64,000 bases of DNA from Macrothele yani (Eukaryota > Arthropoda > Arachnida > Araneae > Macrothelidae), in NCBI GenBank assembly GCA_039090855.1, contig CM077025.1, positions 99,800,489-99,864,488 of the forward strand, given 5' to 3'. The position numbers were made by a program, and so were the translations under genes. Shown in pieces: positions 21,790 to 31,662 of the stretch. Position 1 is the first letter of the stretch, and each line of letters starts with the position of its first letter. The notes below the pieces were generated by a model. That model ran no database searches. It was not told the DNA's origin and saw only the letters and a list, made by a program, of their open reading frames with translations.

Positions 21790-23147
21790 AAATAACTCTA
21801 CAGAAGTCATTGAGAGAATTAAAAATATAGACATTGGTGATTGTATAAGGGTGAGCCTAGATGTTGTTGCATTATACCCGAATACTCCCACACGAGAAGC
21901 TATTAATCTTGTAAACAAAAAATTGATTGCAGAAGGGGTACCAGAGATAGAGGTTAACAGTATTATATCTGCACTCAACCTAATTACAGAAAACAATTAT
22001 TTCGGATATAATCAAGTAATATACAGACAGAAATTTGGATCCCCCATGGGCTCCCCAGTTTCGGGCCTGTTGTCAGAAGTCGTACTACAGCACATGGAAA
22101 ACAAACTACTTCAACAAGAACAAGAACATTTACTGATGATATTCCTATGATATGTGGATGACATTCTTGTCATCTGGCAATACTCAGAAGATAGCTTAAT
22201 GAGGTTTATTCAAAAATATAATGAATACTATCCAACAATACAGGTTACTGTCGAGAAAGAAAATAATGGAGAATTGCCCTTCCTTGACATTCTGCTTTGT
22301 AAACATCAAGGACGCATTAACTACTCAGTATACAGGAAAGACTCTTATGTGCCAGTAATTATACCAAATGATTCAGTCCACCCTAAACATTATAAAGAAG
22401 CTGCATTTCATTCATTTATTAGAAGAGCTGTTTCCCACACATCAAATAGAAGTTTGGAAGAGGCAGAAATGAAATGGATCATAGAAACAGCCACAGTATT
22501 TGGATATGATGAAAGATACATTTGGAAGATGTATAAAAATTATAAAACCAGTATTAACAGACCTAAGTGTGAAAATAACGTTGAGAACATCACAAAATTT
22601 TGCGGACGTTTACCTTACATACCACAGTTAAGCAGCATTTTGAATAAGGAATGTAATAAAGTGAATATAAGATTCGCCGATACTGTAATAGATAATAACA
22701 AATTCCTTACAGCTGATTACAGTAATAATGCAATTATGCACAGAGCAGGAGTATACGGCATACCCACGAAGAATAACGACACCAGTAATATTAATAATAT
22801 CTACATAGGTAGTACTAAAAGACGACTAAAAACAAGAATGGAAGAACACAAGAGAAATTGGAAAAAGGGTGAGCAATGAACATCTCTTATTACATATTGC
22901 ATTAATAATAATTCTATCCCCATGTGGGAAAATGCAAAAAAATATATATACCACACACAACACACATAGAAAGATATTGTATTCTGAGTCCGTTGTGATA
23001 GAAAAAACCAGAGGATTTAACTGCAATGAACAAGCACTAATTGAATTGCCGTTTGCCTGGCAATACATAATAACAAAAGAAAAAGAAACTGAAGAAAAGT
23101 ATATAAAAACTAAATTTGTTGAAAATATCTCATCCAACAATGATTAA
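21790..23147 (+). pseudogene. PLE 1 forward copy: reverse transcriptase plus GIY-YIG endonuclease, inactivated
   Basis: Plus-strand frame starting within the RT fingers. MSLDVVALYPNTP (21851) is the motif-A region with SLDV, GSPMGSPVSGLL (about 22040) is motif B, and YVDDILVIW (22151) is the catalytic motif C. Next come YVPVIIPNDSVHPKHY, the HTSNRSLEEA thumb segment and the GIY-YIG nuclease IYIGSTKRRLKTRMEEHK. A TGA directly before YVDD (22148) and another at 22877 both look like CGA-to-TGA changes, and a two-base TA gain near 22950 shifts the frame. PLEs encode an RT related to telomerase joined to this nuclease. The copy is 5' truncated. Confidence 0.85.
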
Positions 23148-23315
23148 CAATGAAATTACAGGAAAGAACACCAGATGGTGCAACAATAGCAAAAAGTTGT
23201 AAATCACACATGATTAACCTACGCACGGATACAGGACCAATGAGCGATGAGTCGACTGGTGACAAGGAGGTAATCAGCACAATAAAAGCATACGGATGTC
23301 TCATACAACCGACCG

Positions 23316-23344
23316 CTGAAGATGGGCACAGTATTGCCAGAAAC
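23316..23344 (+). ncRNA. Hammerhead-like core in PLE 1, forward arm
   Basis: Same sequence as at 20763-20791 in the opposite orientation: CTGAAGA, T, stem-loop, A, GAAAC. It lies about 170 bases downstream of the end of the PLE coding region, in the 3' non-coding part. Confidence 0.4.
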
Positions 23345-24473
23345 ATGTTCGGACGATCGAGGAAGGGCTTGTTGACTTCTTTTAACATTTTTTTAAGGTT
23401 TTAAATCTTTTAATTTGGATACTTCATAGCAGCTTGGCATAGAACAGCGAAATGTTTCAATTGCTAAAATTCTGGCCGCGTCAACGTAATCTTGTCTTGA
23501 CAGTGATCTCAAAATTATTTTAACTCATCACCCCCTTCTTGTAGAACTGTGCTGATGTTCGTATTTGTGTTGAAGTTTGAACGCGGAATATCTTCAATGA
23601 CGTGGTACAGCACCAGACAAGAAGAATGATAGATTGCAAGCCAGAAGGATTGAAACCGGAGTAAGGTGAGCGCAATACGTGTTGCTCCATTTGCTTCATT
23701 GCCGTTTTTATGTCTCACTAAATATAACCTATGTTAGGATTCAACATTTAAATACTGTACATAAATAAATATTCTTAATTTCAACTATAAATATTTCATT
23801 ATCATTGAAGTCAACTTGCCTATTCGAAACTCATATACTACGTGTGTAACAGTATTATGGAGGACCTTGTCCTAATATACATTGCCTATCTCCCACGTAA
23901 TTTGGTGTTCAGGTGTATGTATGTATAGATTGAACTTCTGCTAAAATGTATTGTATTGTCTGTAATTTCTCTTTATATTAGCAAACGTGCATATTAGGGT
24001 GGTCCTTAAAATACTATGATTTTTTTTTTCAACAATTTATATGCTCTGACCCCCAAAAGTGTTCCTCGGTGTAAAAAAATAATGTGTGTAAAATTTCTAC
24101 CATTTTAATTAACATTTAGTGGTAGCTCAATATGCTCAAAGTTTTACTTGTGGTTGCATATATTGTACATCATAAAATTATACATCAATTAGTGCAGAAA
24201 TACTGATTTATTAATTACTCTGAAAAATTCCAAACACAAATCCTTATCTAAATTAATTATGCCTATCAAAGACAACAGAACATTATTTCCACTTGAAGTA
24301 ATATTCATTGTTAACACTGAGAAAATCAGTAAATCACTTAAATCAGAGTTCCTTGTAACTTGGCTCATCTGAGATTAAGTTTTTTTCCCCTGCAGTCGGG
24401 ATAATGACACCTATGTTGTTCTACAACTTGTAATAAATATTGTTTTTGATCTTCATTCTCCGGTTTTGTTTTG

Positions 24474-24705
24474 TTGTTGTTGTTGTTTTGATTGAAGGTT
24501 TAACAACCACTGTGAGCAACTCAATGGGCTATAAACAGTCGCCCATCCCTAATTTAGTGCCACTAGTTCCAGGGAAAGGCGAGAGCTAATGCCGTAAGAA
24601 AAACACAGCATCCATGCCTCACCGGGATTCGAACCCGGACCCATCTTGGACGAATGATCAGAAGCCATAGCTTAGACTGCTGTGCCACCATGCTGGCCAT
24701 TTCAG
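24474..24705 (-). repeat. tRNA-derived SINE, family A, copy 2 (most complete)
   Basis: On the minus strand it has an A box TGGCACAGCAG (24677-24687) and a B box GGTTCGAACC-type sequence (24625-24635, CCGGGTTCGAATCCCGG), spaced as in a tRNA gene. The conserved body shared with 9340-9475 and 19750-19866 follows, then a (CAA)n tail seen as (GTT)n at 24474-24492. Pol III transcription from the internal promoter followed by LINE-driven copying is the usual mode. Confidence 0.85.
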
Positions 24706-24721
24706 GATCAAAATCTAAATA

Positions 24722-25035
24722 ATTTCCTGGGATATTAAGGCAATTAAAGAAATTCATAGTGTTTTTTGTCACAAAATCTTCAATCTTCATATCACAAGAA
24801 ATCTTGCCACTCAGCTTGATGCGTTTAAGAGGTTGGTCAACCTCATCCTTTTCATTAAGAGACCAAAGCATAGCTTTTTTTGGATTTGTAGGCATGTTTT
24901 GTACACTTGTAGACAAGTTTTGTTTTCCTTTTGCAATTTTTTTTTCAGCTTGAGCCAGTTTTCATGCAGTTTCTTCAATTTCTTGATACAATCCTGTTCA
25001 TGGCGAATAGGAATACGGGCCTTTTCCCAAAACAC
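24722..25035 (-). pseudogene. Unknown protein fragment of the GGGTGGTCC element
   Basis: Two overlapping minus-strand frames read as one broken protein. The N-terminal part has FWEKARIPIRHEQDCIKKLK then KLHENWLKLKKKLQKE (basic and likely helical). The C-terminal part has NPKKAMLWSLNEKDEVDQPL then FVTKNTMNFFNCLNIPGNYL. It is cut off by the SINE. I do not recognise the family; the position between the terminal repeats suggests it belongs to the element. Confidence 0.45.
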
Positions 25036-25396
25036 AGCAGTTTCCTTAACAACAGCTCTACAACTCTCACGAATTGTCTTCTTTTAGGTTTATATAGGCA
25101 AGCTTGTTTCTGGAACTGTACAGAATTTTCCAACTATATGAAATAAAAATAGACATTACCTTATTTATGTGAAGTATTTAATTGGCATTTAAGTCAAATA
25201 AGACAAGAGAAGGTAAATGGAGAAGTCAGGTGACGGGGATAATACAGTAAGTGAATATTTCAACTGACTTGAGCGACCTCTAAATATAGTCAGATCTGCC
25301 TGAAACTTTATAAAAAATATTTTTTTATATGGTAGAACAACATAGGAGGGTCAGACAACAACTTTTCAAAACTTCAAAATTAAGGACCACCCTAAT

Positions 25397-26422
25397 GTAT
25401 ATTTTTTCTCAGTATTTGTCCTGTAAGTAAGCTGTTGTGCGTTGTACTTGTAATTTTACCCCAGCAAAATTTTGTTGGTTGAAAGAGCATGAAATTTAAC
25501 TTCAATTCAACAATTTTCTTTTTGTACAAATTGTCTAAATTTACTGGTTTCAAGGAAAAAATAAATACAATAATAAAGGAAAATGACTTTTGGCTCAGCC
25601 AAGGTGCATTGAACTGTTCATGTATTTTAGTAAAAATAACACAGAAAATAATGTGTTCAAACAAAACTTGTAGGCAGAGAAAGAAATAATGAGTTAAAAC
25701 TTTCCTTGAAAGAAATATCAAGTCGTAAGCAAAAAATGAAGAAATTACATGAGGATTTTCATACAATTATGTATAGAGGTAGATGCTGATACAAGGGAAA
25801 GGACATGACCTCTTCTTTGAGAGTGTACTAAATAAAAATTTAATATACCTTACTTTGTGTAGTCTATATTACACTTGTACTTTTGTTGCAAAATATTATT
25901 CATACTCACATAAGCTGAAAGTTTTTGGGAGAAATCCGGCTTTCAAAATAAGGGGCTTGGCTTTAGTGGTGCTTGTGTTCCAAGTCTAACCCAGATTTCT
26001 GGGTTTCTGTGCTCAAACGAACCCTTAATTCCGAGTTTCCATCTTTGTAAAATGTGCCAACACAGGAAAATTATGTGGTATATTGTTTAAATCATATTTC
26101 CCCCTTTTTACAGTTTTTTTTTAAATTGCATCGTTTCATGTAAGCTATGTAAATTGTTTAAAACAATTAGTCATTATTTTGTACCTCATGTTAACTACTG
26201 CTAAAGAAATACATAACACTACCTTTTTCTGTAAGAATTAAAGGTATCTCGTGCTGAGTTGTAGTAGACAAGAAGATTTGAAAGCTGTCAAAGCACAGTA
26301 ACTTTTCTGAAGCAGCCAATGCACACACACCACACTTTAAATTTCCTTTTAAAAAACGTAAAATCTAAAAAACGTCTTTATTTACAATTTAAAAATATGG
26401 TAGATAAAAGCTCTAATGAACA
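25397..26422. other. Intron, nothing assigned
   Basis: AT-rich sequence with no recognised coding similarity. The part just left of 26423 may be the 3' end of an inverted PLE fragment, judged only by the hammerhead-like motif there. Confidence 0.4.
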
Positions 26423-26452
26423 CTTTCGCAACCACTATGGCCGCATCATCAG
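26423..26452 (-). ncRNA. Hammerhead-like core, orphan copy
   Basis: On the minus strand: CTGATGA, T, stem GCGGCC, loop ATAGT, GGTTGC (two G-T wobbles), then GAAAG. It has the same layout as the motif of PLE 2 at 35181-35208, and the T-rich sequence after GAAAG is also similar. It probably marks the 3' end of the inverted PLE 2 copy, or of another PLE, although no PLE coding sequence is adjacent. Confidence 0.4.
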
Positions 26453-26649
26453 GCCACTGAGTGAAGTTCAATTTTTATTAAGGCTTTCCACTGTTCGTTT
26501 AAGTTGCTTGGTTCATTAATGTTACACACACACTCTTGATCTGTTTTTTTTTTCAATTAATACTGATTCCGCAATTCTCAACTGCCTTTCGTTTTTACAG
26601 CTCTTAATAATTTTAAAATCTTCGGACATTGGTGATTTTCTAGACAGTA

Positions 26650-26745
26650 TTGGGTTAATGCAGTCTTAGCTTCTTAAAAAAAAAAAAAAAAAAGACAAAA
26701 TTGCATTAATGCAGTCTTAGCTTCTTAAAAAAAAAAAAGGAAAAA
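26650..26745. repeat. Tandem duplication ending in poly(A)
   Basis: TTAATGCAGTCTTAGCTTCT followed by a run of A occurs twice with a period of about 50 bases. The poly(A) runs are 19 and 12 long. It may be a repeat-tail duplication; function unknown. Confidence 0.7.
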
Positions 26746-26749
26746 AGAG

Positions 26750-27555
26750 CAGCACTGACAATAGATGGTGCCAGAGTCACAAAGATGCAGAGGTTGCGCC
26801 TGCCTCAATGACTTTGCTCACTTGACTGTGGTTGGCAGAGAGACACATCGACCTCCTGAGGATGACAGAGATTCTGTTGAAAGATCTAGAGGATTGTGTA
26901 TGACGGGCTGAATGAGGTTGGCGTTTGCTGTAGGGTTTGTGCGGTGTATGAGGCAGATGGAGCAATATATTAGTCACAGTTAACAACAGTTTGACTGCCA
27001 GGGAATGTAAATAGTGTAATTATGTACATAGTGGTTTTAATTGAGTTTATGAATGTGTTGTATGTTGTGTACCTTGGAGTGGTTTTTATGGGGAGTGTGA
27101 ATGGTTGAGAGTACTATATATGAGTATTTATCGAGTGGATGAATAAATGTTTTCGAAGTGAGTACCATTTTTCGAATTGTGAATTTTAAGGCCGTGTTGC
27201 ATATGGGGGAGTGAAAGAGGAATACGATAAAAAATTGGCGTAATGAAAGTTGACAACACTCACGTTATAGTGAGTATACATCTAGTGGTGACGAGCTATG
27301 TTACATCTCAGAAGGCAGACAGAAGTCAGCGTTTTTGTCCTGTGGATAAAAATACGATGTTTCATGACCGGAAGAACGAATATAAAACAGCGCCCTATAA
27401 GCAGGAAGTTTTCAACCTTTGAAGGCCAGTTACGTAACAGAATGTTATAATCAACGTGCATGAAGTGTATAGCAAAAAAATAACCAAGAGCTTTTTGGTA
27501 AGTGGTTGGGTTTTTTATTGATATGTCATTAATGACTTGCACGTAAATATGCGCA
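26750..27555. other. Unassigned sequence beside the inverted PLE 2 copy
   Basis: No coding similarity was recognised. By position it may include 3' non-coding PLE sequence on the minus strand, but the forward PLE 2 copy shows no obvious match here. Confidence 0.35.
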
Positions 27556-27557
27556 CT

Positions 27558-28205
27558 TTGTTAGTATTTAATGCCTTTAAAGATGCAAATAATATCATTA
27601 TAAACATATTCAATTTCTTGAAGGCGAAGTCTTCGATCAGATGAGTGAGTGTAAGCTCGTTGAATCTGAAATCTGATAGAAGCTAATTTATGACTAATTG
27701 GGTGAGCTGATGCGAACGGAATCATCTGTTGGTTGGTGGACGGTTTTTGGTAAACACTGAAAGATAATGGATGACCATCATTAGATGAGTGAGAGATTAG
27801 AATATCCAAATATGGTAGTTTATGGTTTTGTTCAATTTCATATGTGAAGTTGATTGAGGGAGAAACCGCAGAAAAATCATCAATGAAAGTCACAAGATCA
27901 GAAACACTGTGGCCAAATAATTAGAATGTCGTCAACATAACAACAGTAATACACTGGTTTAATTGGAGCACTTTTTAAGAAATTTTCCCCTGTTTATGTA
28001 ATTTCAGTTTGCCGAAGATAGTAGGAACAGCGGGCCCCGGTGGTATATGGAAAGCCTGCTTGATAATATCGGGAAACGAATTATTTTTCTTCAAAGCCCT
28101 TAATGAAGCTATCGTAGCTTGAGTGGGGTCCCTTGGTAGGACTTGGTGGGGAATAACATCTATAGCCTGTAGCATTTTTTCGTATATTTTGTGCAACATG
28201 GTTAA
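27558..28205 (-). pseudogene. PLE 2 inverted partial copy, internally deleted
   Basis: Minus-strand frames match the forward copy at 32110-33140. The segment 28205-27975 gives VIPHQVLPRDPTQATIASLR and VPTIFGKLKLHKQG. Next, about 430 bases present in the forward copy (32315-32740) are missing, and the sequence resumes with APIKPVYYC.YVDDILIIWP at about 27960. It then runs through YEIEQNHKLPYLDILIS to LQEIEYVYN at 27600. The deletion removes RT motifs A and B. It lies head-to-head with the forward copy, as in the other two PLEs. Confidence 0.8.
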
Positions 28206-28474
28206 AATTAACAAGGGAACTTCTGCATCTGACTTTCTTGAAGAACTGCCGTTTATTAGACATGATATCGAAGTATCTGATCATCCGAACTTCCCCAAGG
28301 ACAAGAAGGGACTACCTAATATTGCATACAGTGGAGAAAAAGCGTCTAATACAAGAAATAAAAGCAAAGTATAGATATATTAATTATCTACAAAGTGGCA
28401 TACATGTCCTATTTGCAATACATAAAAACCATCCATCCGACCATTGTGGACAAACAGATGAAAGCCATGGCTGC
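28206..28474 (+). other. PLE 2 5' segment (probable)
   Basis: Between the inverted PLE piece and the RTE insertion. One plus frame reads YLIIRTSPRTRRDYLILHTV, then EKKRLIQEIKAKYRYINYLQ, a basic, helical stretch. If the RTE is removed it would continue into the PLE N-terminal sequence after 31663. I infer that it is the 5' part of PLE 2, but I cannot confirm this by similarity. Confidence 0.4.
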
Positions 28475-31400
28475 CATCATCATCATCATTGTCAACCATT
28501 ATCAATCCACTGCTGGATGAAGGTCTCCCCAAGTTTCTTCCACACCGGTCTGTCTTGTGCCAGTCTCCTCCATGTCACTCCTGCATACTTTCGAATTTCA
28601 TCCACCCATCTCCCATGTGGTCTTCTTCTGGGTCTTTTCCTGTCCCTTGGAATCCAATCTAAAATTTCAGCAGTCCATCGATGGTCTGTCCTTCTGGCAG
28701 TATGTCCAGCCCATTGCCATTTTAGGGATTTAAATCTGATCATGATGTCTTCCACTCTTGTCATTTTTCGGATCCACGTGTTCCTCTTCTTATCTCTCCT
28801 GGTTACACCAAGCATGTACCTCTCCATGCTTTTTTGAGTTGTCTGCAGCCTTTGTATGTCTCTTTTAGTTAAGGTCCACGTCTCTGCACCATACGTAAGC
28901 ACTGGAAGGATGCATTGATCAAACACTTTTCTTTTAAGACATAATGGCATATTGCTCTTGAAAATTATGCTGTTTCTTCCAAAAGCTCTTCAGGCAAGTT
29001 TTGTACGCCGATTTATTTCTTCATCAATGTGACCCTCACTTGATATCTGCTGTCCAAGATAAATGTACGTGTCTGTTATCTCCAGCTTTTCTCCATCAAT
29101 TGATAAATCTTTATTTCGTGTAAAAGCATTGAACATCACTTTTGTCTTCTGAAAGTTCATTTTTAATCCCACTTCTTTACTCTTGTCAGCAAGTTCTTGG
29201 ATCATACTCTGCAGCTCTGATGGGGTAGTTGCAAAATGACTATGTCATCAGCAAAACGAAGGTGGGTTAGATAATCTCCATTAATCTTTGTCCCTTTGTT
29301 TTCCCAGTTCAGTGATTGAAAGACATTTTCCAATGTGGCATTAAAGAGCTTCGGAGATATGGTGTCACCTTGTCTCACTCCCTTTCCAATTTTTATGTGT
29401 GTTGTATTTTCAAACAGCCGAATCTTTGCACTTGCATTTTCATAGATGATATTAATAATATTAATGTATGCATCTTTAATACCGCAGGATTTCAGAGCCA
29501 TTGTAACTGCTGATGGTTTCACCGAATCAAAGGCTTTTTCATAATCGATAAAAGCCATGCACAATGGAAGTTCATATTCCCTCGCTCTTTCAATTAGTTC
29601 TCTCAGTACGTGGATATGATCTATTGTGCTGTAGCCACTCCTGAATCCAGCTTGTTCTCTCGGTTGAGCCATGTCCAGTGTTACCTTCAAGCGGTGTGAA
29701 AGAACTTTAGTGAAGATTTTATAAACCACTGATAGGAGGCTGATAGGTCTGTAGTTCCTGAGATCCTCAATGTCACCTTTTTATGTAGCAGGATCGTTGT
29801 AGCATTGTTCCAATCCTCAGGAATCTTCCCTGTCATTAAGGCATCGAGTGAAAATTTGGGCGAGTACTGTTTCGATTTCTCCACTTGCTTCTTGTATGAT
29901 GTCTACAGTAATTCCATCTTCTCCTGGAGCTTTTCCCCGCTTCATGTTCTTGATGGCATGTGCAACTTCTGCTGGGAGGACTGGAAAAACTCTGGTACTG
30001 GTACCTTTCATGATGTCTGGAGTACATGTATCATCCCTTTCATATAATTTGGAGTAGAAATCTTTCACTCTTGTCAAAATTTCGCCTCTATTTCTTGTTA
30101 CAGAACCATCTTCTTTTCTCAGTGCCATAATCTGTTTTCTTCCCTTACTGAGATGTCCCTTTGCTATCTTTAGGCTTTGGTTGTTTTCAATTGCTTTCCT
30201 CACTAGTTCACAGTTGAATTTCCTTACGTCTTCAGTGATACTTTTTCGTACTGTCTTGCATACCTCTATATATTTCACTTTCGAAGTCACATCTTCTTTA
30301 GTTGTCCTCATCTCTCTTCTTTTTTGCATCAACATTTTGGTTTTTCCTGATAATTTGTTCACATGCAACTTGTTCTTAGACCCAGCTAATTTTGTAGCTG
30401 TTTCCATAAGAGCTTTGGTTACTTTTCTGTTAACTTCAGAAATATCCACTTCTTCCGATGTTAGGCCTTCTAAAGCAAAGAATCTGTTCTTCAGTTCCAA
30501 CTTGAGGGTATTATGGTGTTTTTTTAGGTTGGTTATGTCAGTACATTTTGTTTGTCTTATGAGCTTGCCACGTTCAAGTTTAGTGTTGAGGTGCATCTTG
30601 CATCTCACCAATCTATGGTCACTACCTGTGTTGAACTTGTTTAGCACACTGCAGTCTTCTATGACGAATTTTTTGTTACACATAATAAAATCAATTTCAT
30701 TTGTCGTCCCATTTGGATGTCTCCATGTCCATTTCCTGTGTGGCTTTTTCTTGAAAAAGGACTTCAAGATGAAAAACCCTTCTGCCTCTGCAAACTCAAC
30801 GAGAGTATTTCCACGCTGGTTTCTGTTGCCGTGACCGAATTTACCTACTGAAGTTTCATTCTGTTGCCGTTGCCCTATTTTTGCATTGAAATCTCCCATA
30901 ATGATCTTTAAGTGTTGCTTACCTTTATTATTTAGATGACGAATTTCCTCATAAAATTCTTCAATTTCTTCTTCAGGATGACTTGTGGTGGGTGCATAAG
31001 TTTGAATAATCTGAGCCTGGTATCTTCTCGAGAGTTGGATAACGAGTTGTGCAGCTCTGTCAGAGGAACTTTCAACTTCTACAACTTTATCCTTCAGTTT
31101 CTTGTTTATTATAAATCCAACACCACTAGTTCTGCCAGTATCTGTCCCACGATAGTAGAAGAGATGTCCACTTTTCAGTTCAATGAGATCTTCTCCTTTT
31201 CTCCTTACCTCACTTAGCCCGATGATGTCCCACTTGATCCTTTGTAGTTTCTCTTCCAATTCAAGAAGCCTTGAATCAGAAGATAGGGAGCGTCCATTAT
31301 GCGTTGCCAAGGTCAGCATCAGATGGCAGCCTAGTCCTGTCCTCCGGGGATTCTTAGCACCCTCTGCCTTCATGTCGCACTGGCCGCTGCCTTGGCCAGG

Positions 31401-31662
31401 TACATTCCAGCTGCCGGAGACTGAGGGCCAAGATTTAAGTTGTGGAGTCATTTTGGAGGGGTTTGGCCATAACTCTCACCACGCTGGCCAAGCGGGTTGG
31501 TGAGTGTGGGATAGCATTTCTTCTAATCCCGATGGTATAGTTATACCGCTATTGGCAGTCGTCAGAGCCCCATTAGTGGGAACAGGATGCACCACGAGAA
31601 GGCGGGGTTGACATTTGTCAAGCAGAGGCTGTGATGTTACTCATCTCCTGACCTTACATCCC
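28475..31662 (-). mobile_element. RTE-clade LINE copy 3, full length
   Basis: Minus-strand RTE with a (CAT)n tail on the + strand at 28475 and a 5' end at 31662 (GGATGTAAGG on the minus strand), the same start as copy 2. Its 3.19 kb length and 5' UTR match copy 2. It is inserted in the 5' region of PLE 2. At most a 3-4 base duplication (CAT) is visible. Confidence 0.92.
28492..31451 (-). pseudogene. RTE LINE polyprotein (copy 3), several frameshifts and a stop
   Basis: It starts MTPQLKSWPSVSG at 31451, as in copy 2. The endonuclease domain looks intact (ATHNGRSL, GLSEVRRKGE, MGDFNAKIG, SDHRLV). One frame runs 544 codons to 29817, into the RT fingers, where a one-base gain (CCCTGTCATT versus CCCTTCATT) breaks it. 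Further one-base losses occur in a T run near 29780 and an A run near 29233. A TGG-to-TGA nonsense change lies near 28990, in the codon for Trp of the AWRAF sequence. RT motifs FIDYEKAFDS and GVRQGDTISP remain readable in the 29729-29202 frame; the third is FADDIVI. All damage is small, so the copy is young. Confidence 0.88.

Larger units (their letters stand above)
20228..23880 (+). mobile_element. Penelope-like element 1, inverted-repeat composite
   Basis: Two nearly identical arms of about 1.54 kb in opposite orientation: 20228-21765 (element on the minus strand) and about 22337-23880 (plus strand). Between them about 570 bases extend the plus copy upstream into its reverse-transcriptase domain. 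Both arms carry the C-terminal GIY-YIG region, a shared 3' non-coding part and the hammerhead-like motif. This partial-inverted plus forward layout is a known habit of Penelope elements. The 5' part of the ORF is missing. Confidence 0.85.
23993..25396 (-). mobile_element. Unclassified DNA transposon with GGGTGGTCC terminal repeats
   Basis: The ends are matching inverted repeats, ATTAGGGTGGTCCTTAA at 23993 and its exact complement at about 25380-25396. If TA is the target duplication, the element proper starts GGGTGG. The interior holds coding remnants on the minus strand that I cannot assign to a known transposase, and a SINE inserted at 24474-24705. The length of about 1.17 kb without the SINE suggests an internally deleted copy. 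Confidence 0.6.

Noticed and set aside
25489..25766. Overlapping frames of 66-124 codons on both strands
   Set aside because: AT-rich intron sequence with no recognisable domain, no splice support and no similarity.
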